DNA of 64,000 nucleotides from Baylisascaris procyonis (GCA_037389465.1 JAZARR010000197.1:8519501-8583500); one strand, 5' to 3'. Positions 39,001 to 50,800 are shown, counted from the first letter of the stretch. Translations and numbers: made by a program. The notes: generated by a model not told the origin, from the sequence alone.

Positions 39001-42000
39001 ATACCTCTCAGGTATCTTTCAGGTAGACCTCTGAGCTAAGGACAATCGAAAATTACAACGAAAATATTATGCAATTACTTTTTTTTTTACTTCTATTGAA
39101 TGAAAAAATTAAGTGGTTTTTTATATTTCAAACTTCCGCATAAGATAAAGGAATGGGAATTCGAGTTTAAACAGTCATCTTCTTCTCTCATTAAGCCATC
39201 TTTTCTTTATAATCGGCTAAAAAACTTCCCCATTATCATGCTAGGCTAACGATCACCAAAATAAAACATCACCTGAACAGATAAGAAAGCATTTCACTGA
39301 AATATAGCGGGAAATAAACCTTATGCAACTCACTTTTAAAGCATCATCAAGCAAGTAGGATCTGCCACGAGGATCACAAACCATATCCTTCAACTCAACG
39401 CATTCATCCAACCAAATAATATCCTCTTCACCATTCAATGCTTCTTTCAATGACGTTTTTATGGATTCTTTGGCAAAACGTAGTACCACCGCTAGCCGAT
39501 ACAAACGCTTGCCCGATCGATTCGACAGTTCAGAGGATTCTGACGCCTTCGTTGGTAACCACAACGGAATCGCTATGTCAAATCCACGTCGGAATGAATC
39601 TCTATAGGATTGTCCTCTGAAAACATTGAACATACCCGTGCAAAAACGTTCGAACAATGTGCCAGTACCCTCTCAAAGCATTTGGATGTAAACGACCTAA
39701 TGAACTGCCACAAAGGTGAGCATCAAGTTTCGAAGAAACTATTTCTAATAGAGACCTATCTGTCTATCACTTTTATAAATCAAAAGAAATCATATAAACC
39801 TAAATACCTTCCACCTCTCTATTTATGTAAAAATTTGGAGCCACAAACAACCGTCCTCCCATTAAGCAAAAACTCACCCCTCATTGTCACCAGAGAACTA
39901 AAAAATTATCTACTTTCCCAAAATATATTACTTCATCTCGTCAATAACTACGAAAAACGAAATATTCTCTCTAACTTTTCAATAAAACTATCTAAAACCT
40001 TAGAAAATTTATAATCACATGAAATTTTATTACGGCCAATATGGAAAAAAAGAGGATAATATAAATAATTTTAGTCTAAACCAATCAGCAGCATACTAAT
40101 ACGTCAACGAATTAGCTATAGTAAAATGTAGAATATGCTTTATGAAATTCTTCATAAATATACAACATCGAATTGAATGCCTCATAAATAATAAATAGAT
40201 ATAATAGAATATGCTCAGAGATATTTCATTTCAATTGATACAACAAAAAAATTTTAAAGATTTATATACTTTCAATTAGATTTATATAATCCTTTAAGTT
40301 TATATAATCTATCATATATTTTAGTTTATAATGTATAATATAATAAGAAGTTTATAACTCTAATTTATAGCGAAGAAATATTTAAATCTCTCTTCAAAAC
40401 TTTCGATTTCCAGTAGAAAACTCCCTCTTCAATTCAAATGATTATAAAAAATGAATTAATATTAATTTCGACAATATTCTCAAATAAGTCCCATTAAATT
40501 TAAGAGAAATACCATTGCACATAAGTAAGTAAACAAGTAAATTATATATCCTCGATTAATTTATGCACTCAATTGATCGCATATGTGAAATAAATTATTA
40601 CGATCATAAATGAATTTGATGGAAATTTTATAATATATATGCAATATCGCGATTCTCATCTTTAATTAAATAATATAATTTATAACAATAAAAATTATTA
40701 AATTAGGTGAAAACTATATAAGATTTCAAAGGTAGATTAAATGACCAACCGTGCAATGATTGCTTTGCCAGCCGCAATATCCACACCAATAAATGTGAAA
40801 AGGAACAGATTACGACCAGCGAATCTTAAAAAAAAAGCAAGTACAATATCAGCGAATCCCAAACTACATATCACAATAACTTCAGGTCTTTCAAGTCAGA
40901 CTTCGCTCTCTAACCTAAACGATCGATACTAAGTAAGACTAACATCAGCTATAAGATAAACGACCGACGTTAAGCTAGACTAACATCAGTTAGGTCTGAT
41001 TTAAAGGTGTTATGATGAAAAAAACACTGCAAAATTAAAATAACCACTTGATTGTCTACCTAACTTTTCCTCTCCTTCTCATCCCAAATTCTCACTACCA
41101 AAAATAAAAATTAAAATTAAAATTAAAAATTTGAGAATAAGCATCTATCTTAGACAAGATGCGATCCCAATTTTCAAGCTTCACCTATATTTTCGATTTC
41201 ACAAACTTACAATCATAACAATAAACGTTATTTAAATATGTAAATATTACAATCCCCTGGCAGAAATGATCTATTTAACGAACTAGAAGGATAAATTCTA
41301 GATAAATCGACTATTTTCCTGCAAGGAAAGTAAACTATTTAAGCACCTATCTCCTGTAGCGATTGCTTTATGGAAATCATCATATGGATTTGCAAATCGA
41401 TGCAAATTAAGCGAATCAAATCCAGGTATAATGAGACATGCATCGTTGATATCTGTAACACGGAATCGACTTTCTTCGATAATCCGTCTCATTTCTAAAT
41501 ATTCCTTCGATGGTTGTTGTGTCACTTCGATACCCCTCTAAAGTGAATTTTCAATGAAATAATGTGAGTGATGCAAAGAGAGAGAAAGAAAATTTAAAAG
41601 TTAAAAAAATAATTAAACCTAAAGAGAGAAAAGTGAAAACAAAGAAATAAAAATAACTGACAAAAATTTATAGCAAAGAGAGAGAGTAAGTAGTGAAGGA
41701 AAAAGTAAAAAAGAGAAGCAAAGAACAAAAAGAAATGAAGAAAGAAGCAGAATTAGTGTTAGAAAGAGAAACAAATAAACGCAAATGCAAACACAGCAAA
41801 GCAGATGGAAGTGAACGGAATAGTAAACATTATTGCGATCAATGGCTATAAGAAACACTACCTATCGAAGTACTATTTTACCAGCCGGCCAAAACGAACA
41901 GATACCAGAGGAGACCTGTTATACCAGTCACCAATACCGATGCGGACCTACTACACCAGTCACCAGTACCCGTGGAGACCTACTATACCAGTCACAATAC

Positions 42001-43185
42001 CGACGCGGACCTACTACACCAGTCACCAGTACCCGTGGAGACCTACTATACCAGTCACAATACCGACGCGGACCTACTACACCAGTCACCAATACCCGCG
42101 GAGACCTACTATACCAGTCACCAATACCGACGCGGACCTACTACACCAGTCACCAATACCCGCGGAGACCTACTATACCAGTCACCAATACCGACGCGGA
42201 CCTACTACACCAGTCACCAGTACCCGTGGAGACCTACTATACCAGTCACCAATACCGACGCGGACCTACTACACCAGTCACCAATACCCGCGGAGACCTA
42301 CTATACCAGTCGCCAATACCTATGGAGCCTACTATACCAGCCACCAATACTTGCGGAGAGCTATTATACAGGTCGCCAATACCGACGGAGGGCCATTATA
42401 CCATTCGTCAGTGTTATACCCCTGCCGGTATATAACGAAACTTAGACCATAAATCGGTGGAGTAAAATCCCTTATATGCGATATTCATTAGGTGATGTAT
42501 TAGTACATATTCTACTAACTTACCGTATGAGAAAGAATAAAACGACAACGGTATGAATCTGCAAAATTTTCAAAGAAACAGCCTTTCAGCAACGTTTTAA
42601 CAAATCGGAAGTTATATGCAATAGCAGGTACCGATTCTATTTCCTCTCTTTCAACAAGAGAAAAAAAAGGACCTTAAACAATTCCAAAGCGGAGCTTATT
42701 TTATAAAGATTTGAATAACGCTAAATACGATCAAAGAATTCAATGTTTCCGATAGCTCATCGCCCTCACTGTGATATCATAAAAGAATTGACATATCGAC
42801 TCCCTTATAACTCCACTCCTCTCATTAATCCCCACCTCAGATATACACAGATTTTGAAGACCTGAAAATTATAAATCCCTAGTTGAATAAAGTTTGCAAA
42901 TCCAATCGAAGATTATTGAAAGCCTACTTCATCAAATACTCTTGTTAACGGCTCCAAATATACGGTAAGTCTACGATCATCCACAGAGCATGGTAATAGA
43001 TCAATACACGTATCGATAGTACAATTTGCTCTGAATGAAGTTGCAGTGATCAATGGTGATTGCATACGTATCGTTAATGATTCCATTGAACATCGTATAT
43101 CGATACGTCTCAAATAAATCCAAATAGCCGTCAAACATAACGCAAATAATAGAAGAATATTTACTCCACCACTAGCGCATTGCAT
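18006..43185 (-). CDS. EXT2: Exostosin-2, heparan sulfate co-polymerase (apparent frameshift)
   Basis: Golgi type II glycosyltransferase of heparan sulfate chain elongation. Exons in transcript order: 43185-42928, 41537-41347, 40824-40750, 39616-39334, 38898-38866, 38753-38614, 37781-37553, 36635-36461, 36120-35954, 35378-35236, 18592-18433, 18199-18006; about 682 aa (human 718). A membrane anchor lies at about residues 9-26. The GT47 (exostosin) part includes [10 protein letters not shown] and [12 protein letters not shown]. The C-terminal GT64 part starts [18 protein letters not shown] and contains [22 protein letters not shown] and [10 protein letters not shown]. The GT64 spacing favours EXT2 over EXT1/EXTL3. 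Oddities: exon 10 is 1 nt short of frame near 35281; the metal-binding acidic triplet reads N-D-D (about 501-503); intron 10 is 16.6 kb and full of satellite. Exons 3 and 5 are short and least certain. Confidence 0.85.
19268..20700. other. Left flank island of the satellite array
   Basis: Within EXT2 intron 10. Composition shifts from AT-rich intron to a more mixed sequence with recurring words (TTTTTCCGG, ATAACTTTTTACCGG, TATAACTCGGCC). No coding domain is seen; open frames here are short. It is probably repeat-derived and contains the GC hairpin at 20411-20475. Confidence 0.5.
20411..20475. repeat. GC-rich palindromic hairpin
   Basis: In an AT-rich region, 20453-20475 reads TCAGGGGGG, a CGGAG-like loop and CCCCCCTGA, a near-perfect stem. 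It is preceded by a second G-run/C-run pair with a CCGCGCGG core. Such foldbacks are typical of mobile or repetitive elements. Confidence 0.75.
20701..22242. repeat. Diverged edge copies of the 515-bp satellite (three units)
   Basis: The landmark CGGCCAGAATTT-type word occurs at about 20844, 21371 and 21896, giving spacings of 527 and 525 bp, then 468 bp to the first homogenised unit because of a deletion of about 47 bp near 22235. Sequence is clearly related to, but strongly diverged from, the array to the right. This is the usual state of satellite edges that escape homogenisation. Confidence 0.9.
22243..33957. repeat. 515-bp satellite array, 23 homogenised monomers, inside EXT2 intron 10
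   Basis: Equivalent positions recur at 22276, 22791, 23305, 23820, 24334 and so on to 33599, with steps of 514-517 bp. Units differ by a few SNPs and by the length of one poly-T run. Each unit has short open frames on both strands (77 codons on +; 67, 79 or 106 on -). They overlap antisense, lack any domain, and are consequences of repetition. The monomer contains an imperfect internal inverted repeat: AAGCTCTATCG near one end reappears inverted near the other, and CTCGGCCG reappears inverted near the centre. Variant linkage shows multi-unit duplications. The right end at about 33957 breaks into sequence resembling the diverged left-edge units. Confidence 0.97.
34089..34152 (+). other. tRNA-like element next to the satellite
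   Basis: GGCGTAGCAGAGTGGTTAG matches a tRNA box A/D-arm and GCTAGTTCAATGCC, about 30 nt later, resembles box B. Pairing of the acceptor ends is imperfect. It could be a SINE head or decayed tRNA. Confidence 0.45.
34320..34995. repeat. Right flank island with internal repeats
   Basis: GC-richer block between the satellite and EXT2 exon 10. A motif of about 42 bp of the form TATCTC.GCTC.....GG.C.A.TTT recurs at 34334, 34496 and 34738. A 51-bp unit beginning GG(T/C)GCGAGCC is tandemly duplicated at 34841-34942. A T-arm-like hairpin is at 34604-34622. The long minus-strand open frame here (34300-34965, 221 codons) has no domain and reflects the GC-rich repeat composition. Confidence 0.6.
34604..34622 (+). 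other. Perfect tRNA T-arm / box B-like hairpin
   Basis: CCGGG-TTCGATT-CCCGG is a canonical 5-bp T-stem with the 7-nt T-loop. Upstream sequence does not form a convincing D-arm or anticodon arm, so this is a tRNA-derived fragment rather than a tRNA gene. Confidence 0.5.
36147..36207 (+). other. tRNA-like relic in EXT2 intron 8
   Basis: GTATGGCTGAATGGCTAAGG resembles box A and AAGGTTCAAGTTCAGAA resembles box B. It lies between EXT2 exons 8 and 9, on the opposite strand to the gene. Stem pairing is poor. Confidence 0.4.
41911..42418. repeat. 31-32-bp minisatellite in EXT2 intron 1
   Basis: About 16 copies of a unit built around ACCAGTCACCAATACC and GGACCTACTA. Two alternating subtypes are distinguished by ..CGACGCGG.. 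and ..CGTGGAG... Three plus-strand frames stay open across it (up to 215 codons) because the unit has no stop and its length is not a multiple of three. The lack of any start context or partner exons, and its place inside an intron of a minus-strand gene, argue against coding. Confidence 0.95.
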
Positions 43186-43186
43186 A

Positions 43187-43190
43187 CTGC
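43187..43190 (-). promoter_or_regulatory. Candidate spliced-leader acceptor of EXT2
   Basis: On the minus strand TTATTGCAG ends 1 nt before the EXT2 ATG (43185-43183). An acceptor this close to the start codon is typical of nematode SL trans-splicing. Confidence 0.45.
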
Positions 43191-45010
43191 AATAATTTAA
43201 AAATATTATTTATAAATTAAAAATTTTATTTTAATGCTAAATAATGAAATTGTATATGACAAATGCGCCTTTTAAAAATAGACAATCAGCATTTCATATA
43301 ACTGTGACAACGCACTGTGATGATACGAAGTCCTTCAGCCCTGACAACGCACTACAAAGATAAATAATACTGGAACGTAAGTTAAGCTCGGCTATGATTC
43401 TAAGTAATGGTCATCAAATCACTTGTCATCTATCTAACATCGACTGATCGAAGCGGCGCAACTGTCGTAGCGTTTAAATATCCGACCATTAAAAAAATCA
43501 ATAACCATGTGGTTACCTTAATGACCACCCAGAATGCCGGATGAACTATTCAATAAACTTAAGTCAACATTCCCACGATTTGAAAATTTTGACCAATGAG
43601 AGAAACAACCAAGAGATGTCAGTCGGCCTTCAGATTCTACTTTCACCTTAAAATCTCTTCCTTTCTATCTGAGTCTCATTCTTTTTTTTTTCACTAATCA
43701 ATTCCATTCAATGAAATCAATTCAAGTACCATGACAGTGGTGATCAACTGCACATATATTATGCAATAATTTGCACAAAAATAATAATAATATTTTATTC
43801 ATGAAAAATTACTACATTATTGATGGAAAATTCCAACATTGATATAAATATTCTATGAATTCAGATTTTAAAAAAAATTTTTTAAAAATGCACTACAAAC
43901 GTCACAAAGGAAAATGAACACAATGCATTGAACGTTGCTCTCATCAGTGTTCACTGGAACAAGTAGATGCCAAATCAGCCAATATCCTCATTGGTCAATA
44001 CGAATATTCCAGGCTATATTCCTCTCTACCCCTCCCTCGGCCCACCTTATCCCTTCTATATCTCCGGGATCTCCCGATTGGATGATTTCCTAGTGAGTTT
44101 CTCATTTCCCATTCCACCTCCCCACCCCCAAATCCTTCTCCCAAATCAACCTCAGTAACTCCTGGCGACTTAGTAATGAGTATGCTTTTCATCTAAAAAC
44201 CTATATAGTGATTGTTCACAAAAAAATATCAGTGGCAGTATAGTAGAGAAACCGGATTTGCAAAAATATACTATAAAGAATTCAGCAATACCTCAGATAT
44301 TTAAAAAAAAAAATCTTTTCAAATTCATATCAATCAACTCATGAAAGAAAAAGAAAACATCGCAAAAATTTGCAAATAAAATAGTCGTTCGTTGAGCCCA
44401 TCGAATATAATTTAAATTCGCATAAAACATTTCATTCAATTTCTTTAGAAAACTATTTAAACATTTAGAAATATATCCAGAATTAATCCTGAAATAAATA
44501 GGCCGTATCGATCAGTGATCTAATCTCGATTAAAACTTTATTTTAGCAATTGGGCAAGTGATCGCTTATCAAATCAGCAAGTAATTTTCGTAGTTAAATG
44601 CAATTCAAACAAATATGATATTCGTTAACAAACGTAGACTCCCAGTTTCCTTGGTTGTAATTTATTATTACAAGCATAAGCTAAACGAATAATGTGGATT
44701 CCATCATCTGCCTTATCCCTCTCTCAATTCAATCGCCCTTCCCTTGTACCTACTTCCTCCATACAACGCTTCAAAATAAACTATATCTGTATATTTTAAA
44801 ATTAAAACCTATCACTAGAATTATATAAAAATCTTCCATAATTAATTCATACTAAAATATTCTCTAATATAAGTAAATTTTATTAGTAAATAATCTACCA
44901 TTAGAATAATAATACAATCAATGAGCAATAAGATGGCTGAAAAGAAACGATAAAGAACAAACAAAAAAAAAAATGATAAAGAAAATTGCTAATTTACCAA
45001 ACAAACAATA
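43191..45010. other. Intergenic region between MIC19 and EXT2
   Basis: AT-rich. Contains the MIC19 3' flank, with a minus-strand AATAAA at 44878-44883, and presumably the EXT2 promoter. Polypyrimidine-rich open frames at 43967-44192 are low complexity. No gene was seen. Confidence 0.5.
44878..44883 (-). terminator. Candidate poly(A) signal of MIC19
   Basis: AATAAA on the minus strand about 130 nt after the stop codon at 45013-45011. Confidence 0.4.
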
Positions 45011-47815
45011 TTAAGCATTTCCAACTTCCGCTAAAACTTGCGCCCTCATTTCGGCGACACAATTCTCATAATTATTCACCAATGGCGAGCAGTTCAATAA
45101 ACGATTCTTATTCTTATTTAAACATTCCATTATCTCCTGCAATATCCATCCATTACCATCTCCTCCAATATATTTCTGTAAAATATACGTAAGCAATTTA
45201 AATAAAATAAAAAATAAAAAGAAAACAGTTTACATTTATGACAGACCCATAAAGAAAATACCATATTCCCTCCTTTATAAGCCCTGTGGCTTAGATTAAA
45301 TTACAAAGAGAAAAAAAAATCAACATTCAAATAGAAAATAGGAAGTAAATTTCGTTACATTTTAAAACATATTTCAGAAAAATTTAATAAACGTTCTTTG
45401 TGGAATTTTCCATTGTCTCAATTAATTTTATATAAAAATAGAAAACGAATTCGCGCACTTAATTCAACTCAATTCAATCTTTAATTATCACTAAACCTAA
45501 TATCATAACTACATGAATAAAACAATTTCCATTCAATCCATCTAATCTCTTATTCATCAATATACTTTAAAAAATAAATAAAAAAAGCATTAATTTTAAA
45601 TTGCGATATAAATAATAAACAAAATTTTAATAAATATAAAATTATAAACTAAATAAATAAATTTATTTTCATTCACAACAACGAAGAAAAAAAAAAGATT
45701 ATCAAAAAAAATGTTAACAATTAAAACCTTTTCATTTGATTCACATGCATTTTCCCTTTGATAACCGAAAAACATTTGTTCGACACGTTCGATTGTCTCA
45801 TTGAAAATACGTTTCCTTTCTTCCATTTCCTCTAAGGAAATTTTATTCTCTTCTAAAAAGTAATATTATTCACATATTTCAAATGGCTTAATAATATAAA
45901 TATATTCTAATATTACACAAGGATATAAGAACTTAAATACATAGTAATTAATTATGAAATAGAACATAAAAGTTGAGTATTTAAGAATTCAAAGAATATT
46001 TTAAAAAATTTAAATACCTGGAAATTTGAATATCAAGAAATCCATATTGAAACAAATTAACTAGATATTAATATAACAATAACCTAATTAAGAACATAAA
46101 ATAATTCTAAAATTATCTGCAGCCAGAACGTTTATCTTCCTACGAATAAATAAATAAATTTATAAACACAATTTCTCAACAATATGAGAGTGTATAACTT
46201 ACTATACTAGATCGTAAACTAAACTACATGAATGAACGCAAATAAAAGCCCAACAAACGAAAAAAAAAATTGTTTTTGATTCAGCCGAATGAAATTCGTA
46301 TCATTTGAGATATGAATAGCATCAGAATCTGTAGACTCTCGTTTTAGAGTAATAAACTCCTCTGAAAGACAGAAAAATATATTGCACCTTGGCCGCAAAT
46401 TCCCTCTCCCCCTCCCAACTTAGAATTTTTCAAGTCACTGAATTTAAAAACGGGATTTTATAGTCGTTTATTTTCACTTATTTAGACAGAATGTAACTCT
46501 GCAACTTTCACAAAACTTTTTTAAAAAAAACCCCTTAAAAATGATTTATAGAAATTAGCATAACCTGGCTCACCTTTCGGTATGTATGTGGGAGTTCTTT
46601 GCTGCAACTCGCTGAGATAACGCATCTGCTCACGAAGACGCTCATTGGTTGCACGTTCATGATTTAATTGCTCCCTTAAAGCAAACATTTCATCTCCTTC
46701 TAACCCAATCTTACAATCTCTACAACTTCATTATTCAGTGAAGCTTTCGCAAACATGTCTCATGATTTTAATAGCTTTTAATGCTTTCAAATAGGTATAT
46801 ACAGGTGTATATATAAACAGGTAAATACAGATATATACAGACAGGTATATACAGGTACACTGAGCAGCAGCAGTACATATTTGAATGTTTCATAGCTACA
46901 TTTACTACTATCTAGGCAAAAAAAATGGCTGCACTCCAATTATTTATTTTATGCTCACTTCAAATATCCTGACCATGGATGTGTTTTGCCAATATTCTTT
47001 CTACGATCAGTAGGTTGATATAAAATGATTAAATCGGTCACCTGAGGCTAACGACCTTGATATTAAGTGATTAGGTCGGTCACCTGAGGCTAACGACCTT
47101 GATATTAAGTGATTAGATCGGTCACCTGAGGCTATCGACCTCTTCCGAAGGCATTTGCTCGCCATGCATTGCCAATACTCTATCCACCACTTCATTTGAT
47201 ACACCCACCGTTTTGTATTCTTCCGGTATTTCAGTTCGTTCAATTCTAACAATCTGAAATAGAGATAAGCCATCAAATTAAAATAAAAATAATAAATGTT
47301 AAATTTTCACCTCATGAAAAATATAATTTTCATCATATTATTTACTTTTATTAATTATTTGAGTTACTCAAAAATAATTATTTGAAAACAAATTACTTTT
47401 ATTATTTTGTTAATTAAATTATTTCGGTTTTTTAGCTAACTTTAATTAATTATTTAATATTACTAAAGCAAGGGGTTGATGTCATCACTAAGTTCTTTTT
47501 ACTCAATCATTACCACATCGATAAACGAATATTGTAGAAATACCATCACTTAACTCAGCTTAATTATTTAAATGAGTTAATTATTTAAATGAGTCTTCAG
47601 AGGGAATATGGACCGATCGGTGTTTTATAAAAAGGTTTGATAAGGGGAAAGAGATGTTATTATCACCTCGAGCATTTTTCCATTTATCAGCCTTTTATCA
47701 ATAAGCACACTTTTTTAGAGATAAAATTAGAATAAAGCACCACAATTAAATAAAAGCTGACCTTTGGTGAATCGTTTGATGCATCGCTTTGTTCCTGACT
47801 CTGACCTGCACCCAT
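45011..47815 (-). CDS. CHCHD3: MICOS subunit MIC19 / CHCHD3
   Basis: Peripheral inner-membrane protein of the MICOS complex that shapes mitochondrial cristae junctions. Exons 47815-47762, 47253-47126, 46719-46574, 45852-45728 and 45136-45011 join in frame to 192 aa (human 227). The start MGAGQS fits the N-myristoylation consensus, as in the family. The RTEIPEEYKTVGVSNEVVDRV segment matches the family's N-terminal (DUF737) region. A charged coiled coil follows at about 70-140. The C-terminal CHCH domain has a twin CX9C motif: C146-x9-C156, then C167-x9-C177, with 10 residues between the pairs, the substrate pattern of Mia40. The last-exon acceptor at 45137 was chosen because only it gives CX9C; the upstream acceptor at 45176 would insert 13 residues. 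The exon 2 donor lies in a 42-bp tandem repeat. The ATG is 5 nt after an acceptor. Confidence 0.92.
46793..46858. repeat. Imperfect TATACAGG-type microsatellite
   Basis: Variants of AGGTATATAC recur in MIC19 intron 2. Confidence 0.7.
47015..47140. repeat. 42-bp tandem repeat, three copies, spanning a splice donor
   Basis: Units start at 47015, 47057 and 47099, each of the form TTGATAT..(A)..GATTA..TCGGTCACCTGAGGCTA.CGACC. The third unit contains the 3' end of MIC19 exon 2 and its donor (CTCAG|GTGACC on the minus strand). The other two carry copies of the same donor within the intron. Confidence 0.95.
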
Positions 47816-47820
47816 TGTTC

Positions 47821-47826
47821 CTGAAA
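47821..47826 (-). promoter_or_regulatory. Candidate spliced-leader acceptor of MIC19
   Basis: CTTTCAG on the minus strand ends 5 nt before the MIC19 ATG. Confidence 0.45.
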
Positions 47827-50800
47827 GACTGAAGTACCTTAAACGATGAAGATGATTAGGCTGGGATATGTACTAAACATGACAAAGGAACGAGGAAGGA
47901 AGGAGGAATGGAGAAGGAAGAGAAGGAAAAGACCGGAAGGTCTGTGGAATGGAAAAATGGAAAAAAATAGAAATCTAATTGAGAAAAAACGCTTATTTCA
48001 TTATGGAAAAACTTCGAAAACAGAAAAAACCCCTCAGCAAAGAAAATATTCTTATAAAAATATTAGAGTAAAAAACCTCCTTGGTTATCCTTTTTAAAGG
48101 TTTATTTTTAACCACTCAAAAACCTTTCATTGAGTCAACAGCATTCTCTATTCTGAAATTTTTGCTTTTGCTAACGAAAAGAAGAACCTCAAAATCGAAC
48201 AAATCCAGAGCGGTTTAAATTAAACCTGCTTTTGGTTGAGATCAGAATTGAAATCTGACCTAACCTATGATTACATGAAGGTCTTGACTTTGCCAGGTAA
48301 CCGGCTTATATAGGTTTAAACGCGGCCACTCAACCGAGACCAGCTACAACCATTCTCACTCAATCTTGGTTTAAACCATTATAACTGCGCTTGAGACTAC
48401 CTTATCCACGCGTAATGCGCACCACTAAAATGTGGAAATTCCTTTAGCAACCATAGTAACATTTTACCTTCACCTATAGTCCGAAAACGACCGATTTCAA
48501 TTCAAAATAAATCGAACAATACCGAAGAGATACGCAAAAAAAACCCAATGAAATGTCGTAAATTATTTCTGTGGAATGAGACGTAAACCTTCATAGAAAC
48601 GACTTTTATATTGTTCATCGGCAAAAGATATCGTGTTGGGATTAATTTTGAAATGCTATTCAAATTTAAAAACACAAAATTCAGAAGTTTGATTCGAAAG
48701 TTGAGTCAAACAATCGCAAAAATTTCATTTTCATCTTCCTTTTTTTTTACTTCCTTCTATCATCTTTTATTCGCTCATAATTGTTGGAGTCAATAGAAAA
48801 TTTAGGTTTTTAAGAACTTATCTGACTAAGCATTTAATGAAAATTTTGAAAAAAATTCTGATATTTGCATAAATATAAAAAAATTTATGAAAAATTTCCT
48901 AAAGGTACGATTTTTTTTCTGCTTTCTCCTTTGTTTTTTTTTCGATATTTAGATGATAGATATTGATAAAAATTTGTGAGAGATTAAAAACGCGAATAAA
49001 TGAAATAGAAGTATTTGTAAATGTCACATTATTGTGAGATATACGCAGCGAATTATGATGCGTAGGCTATCTTTGTCCCCCACCTGCCTCTCCACCTTCG
49101 CTTATAAAAATAAAAATTCCCCCCCCTCCCCCATCAATACGTCTTTCGTCGTATGCCCTAGGCTGGAATATTCTTAGCAAATACGCACCGGAAATGCTGT
49201 TTTTTTCACTAAATGCTATCACTCCGCATTATGGCTATTTTAAGATAAGAACTTGTTGTTTTTGAAAATTCTTTTGAAGAATATCTGACTAAGGTTGTTG
49301 CATCGTTCGTGGCGCAATTGTCGTGTCGTCATCTTGTCAACCATGTTTTCTGCGTGCAATTCTCTACTTCTTATGAGTGGCAATTTGCGAGAATGAGGGA
49401 AGACATAAGCAAAGCAATGAATAAGCCATCGAATTGAAGCACAATAGTGATGGAAATCCTTATACTGCATTCGTTCTTTTAAGTTCTATTCATTTCGAAT
49501 TTTTATGTATTTTTGAGCACCAAACATCGACGGATATTTTTTTACGAGGGTATATACGAGGTATTGACAACGTCATCAAGTCACCTCGCATTCATCTTAA
49601 AGGCCGATAAGACCGGGGAATCACCTCCTCCCCCTCGCCTCTTCCCCCATCCACCTTGGATCTGAGGGAAGTGGAAATTTTCACTCACAAATTTCCCGAA
49701 AAATTTTCCCTTACTTCCGTTAGGGAAATGCAGAAGAACAACATCAACGTGCCTTCCTTCCTCCAAAGGCTACAGAACTCTTTGTCTTTTAAAATCACCT
49801 ATTTAGATCAGCACATTTCCCTTAATATCCGCTCAAAAATTCTATAAAAGTCGATGCTGAGTGGTTTACAATAAAATTTCACCTTTAAAACCTCAATTTT
49901 TATAAATTGATTTTGAATAATCAAACATCAATGGTTGTTGGCAACTCATTATTAAATTCGATTAAATTCATATCATATAATAAAATATTATGATCATTGA
50001 ATATCAAAAATTTAATCATTTCTTAATGATTTAATTAAAAATTAATAAAAATAATAATTTTTCTTTAGTTATATAATAAAAGAATCTCAATAAGTGAAAT
50101 ATTCTTTCGGGTAATTCATACCGATTTTTAGAAGACACTTGAAAAATCACTAAAATGAGGGATGAATTCATCTCAAACTTCTCGAAAAAAAAGCCCTACG
50201 CAAATCATTCAACCATCATGAATCTTTGCTGTATTTGTGGTAATTCTAAAATTGCACTCACTCCTGCATCAACAGCCTTGATTCACTACCCGTCTCCTCT
50301 ACCCCATGCCCCTTAATATGGATAGAGATTAGAGGCCTGACGATTCGGAAGAAGAAGGGGGTTGATTCTCGAAGATAATTCAAGATAACGGGCTTGGATT
50401 TAACTATGCCGCCCGTCGATGCACTAATCACCTCCATTGTTGAGATGATAATCGCAAGAAGTTCTATAGTTAAGTGGTTTTATTAAAGAAAACGCATAAA
50501 ATGAATATAAGAGTTATCGTTATCAATGGCATAATAATATACAATTGAATCAAAACGTGACGAAAACAACGAGCAATAACAGCATATGACCAGCATTGAA
50601 TAAGTGTGGCCAACCCGAAATGATATGTTGGCAATAAAAAAAAAAAATTCAGAAATTATCAAATGACTATCTTCATAGAATTTAAAACAAAACGACTCTA
50701 ATATTCAAAGAAAAATACCTCAAAAATTTGGGCTAAAACCACTTCACGACATCATTACCCACCCAATTAGTAAAGAAGCATTTCTATAAAGTGAACCTCC

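Noticed and set aside
39610..40014. 134-codon plus-strand frame antisense to EXT2
   Set aside because: Its start overlaps conserved EXT2 coding sequence on the other strand; the rest is intron. Low complexity and no domain.
40741..40932. 63-codon plus-strand frame at 40.7 kb
   Set aside because: It is the antisense shadow of EXT2 exon 3, whose minus-strand frame fits the neighbouring exon phases.
41805..42452. 215-codon and 200-codon plus-strand frames rich in [12 protein letters not shown] repeats
   Set aside because: Generated by a stop-free 31-32-bp minisatellite that is open in all three plus frames. No supporting exon structure.
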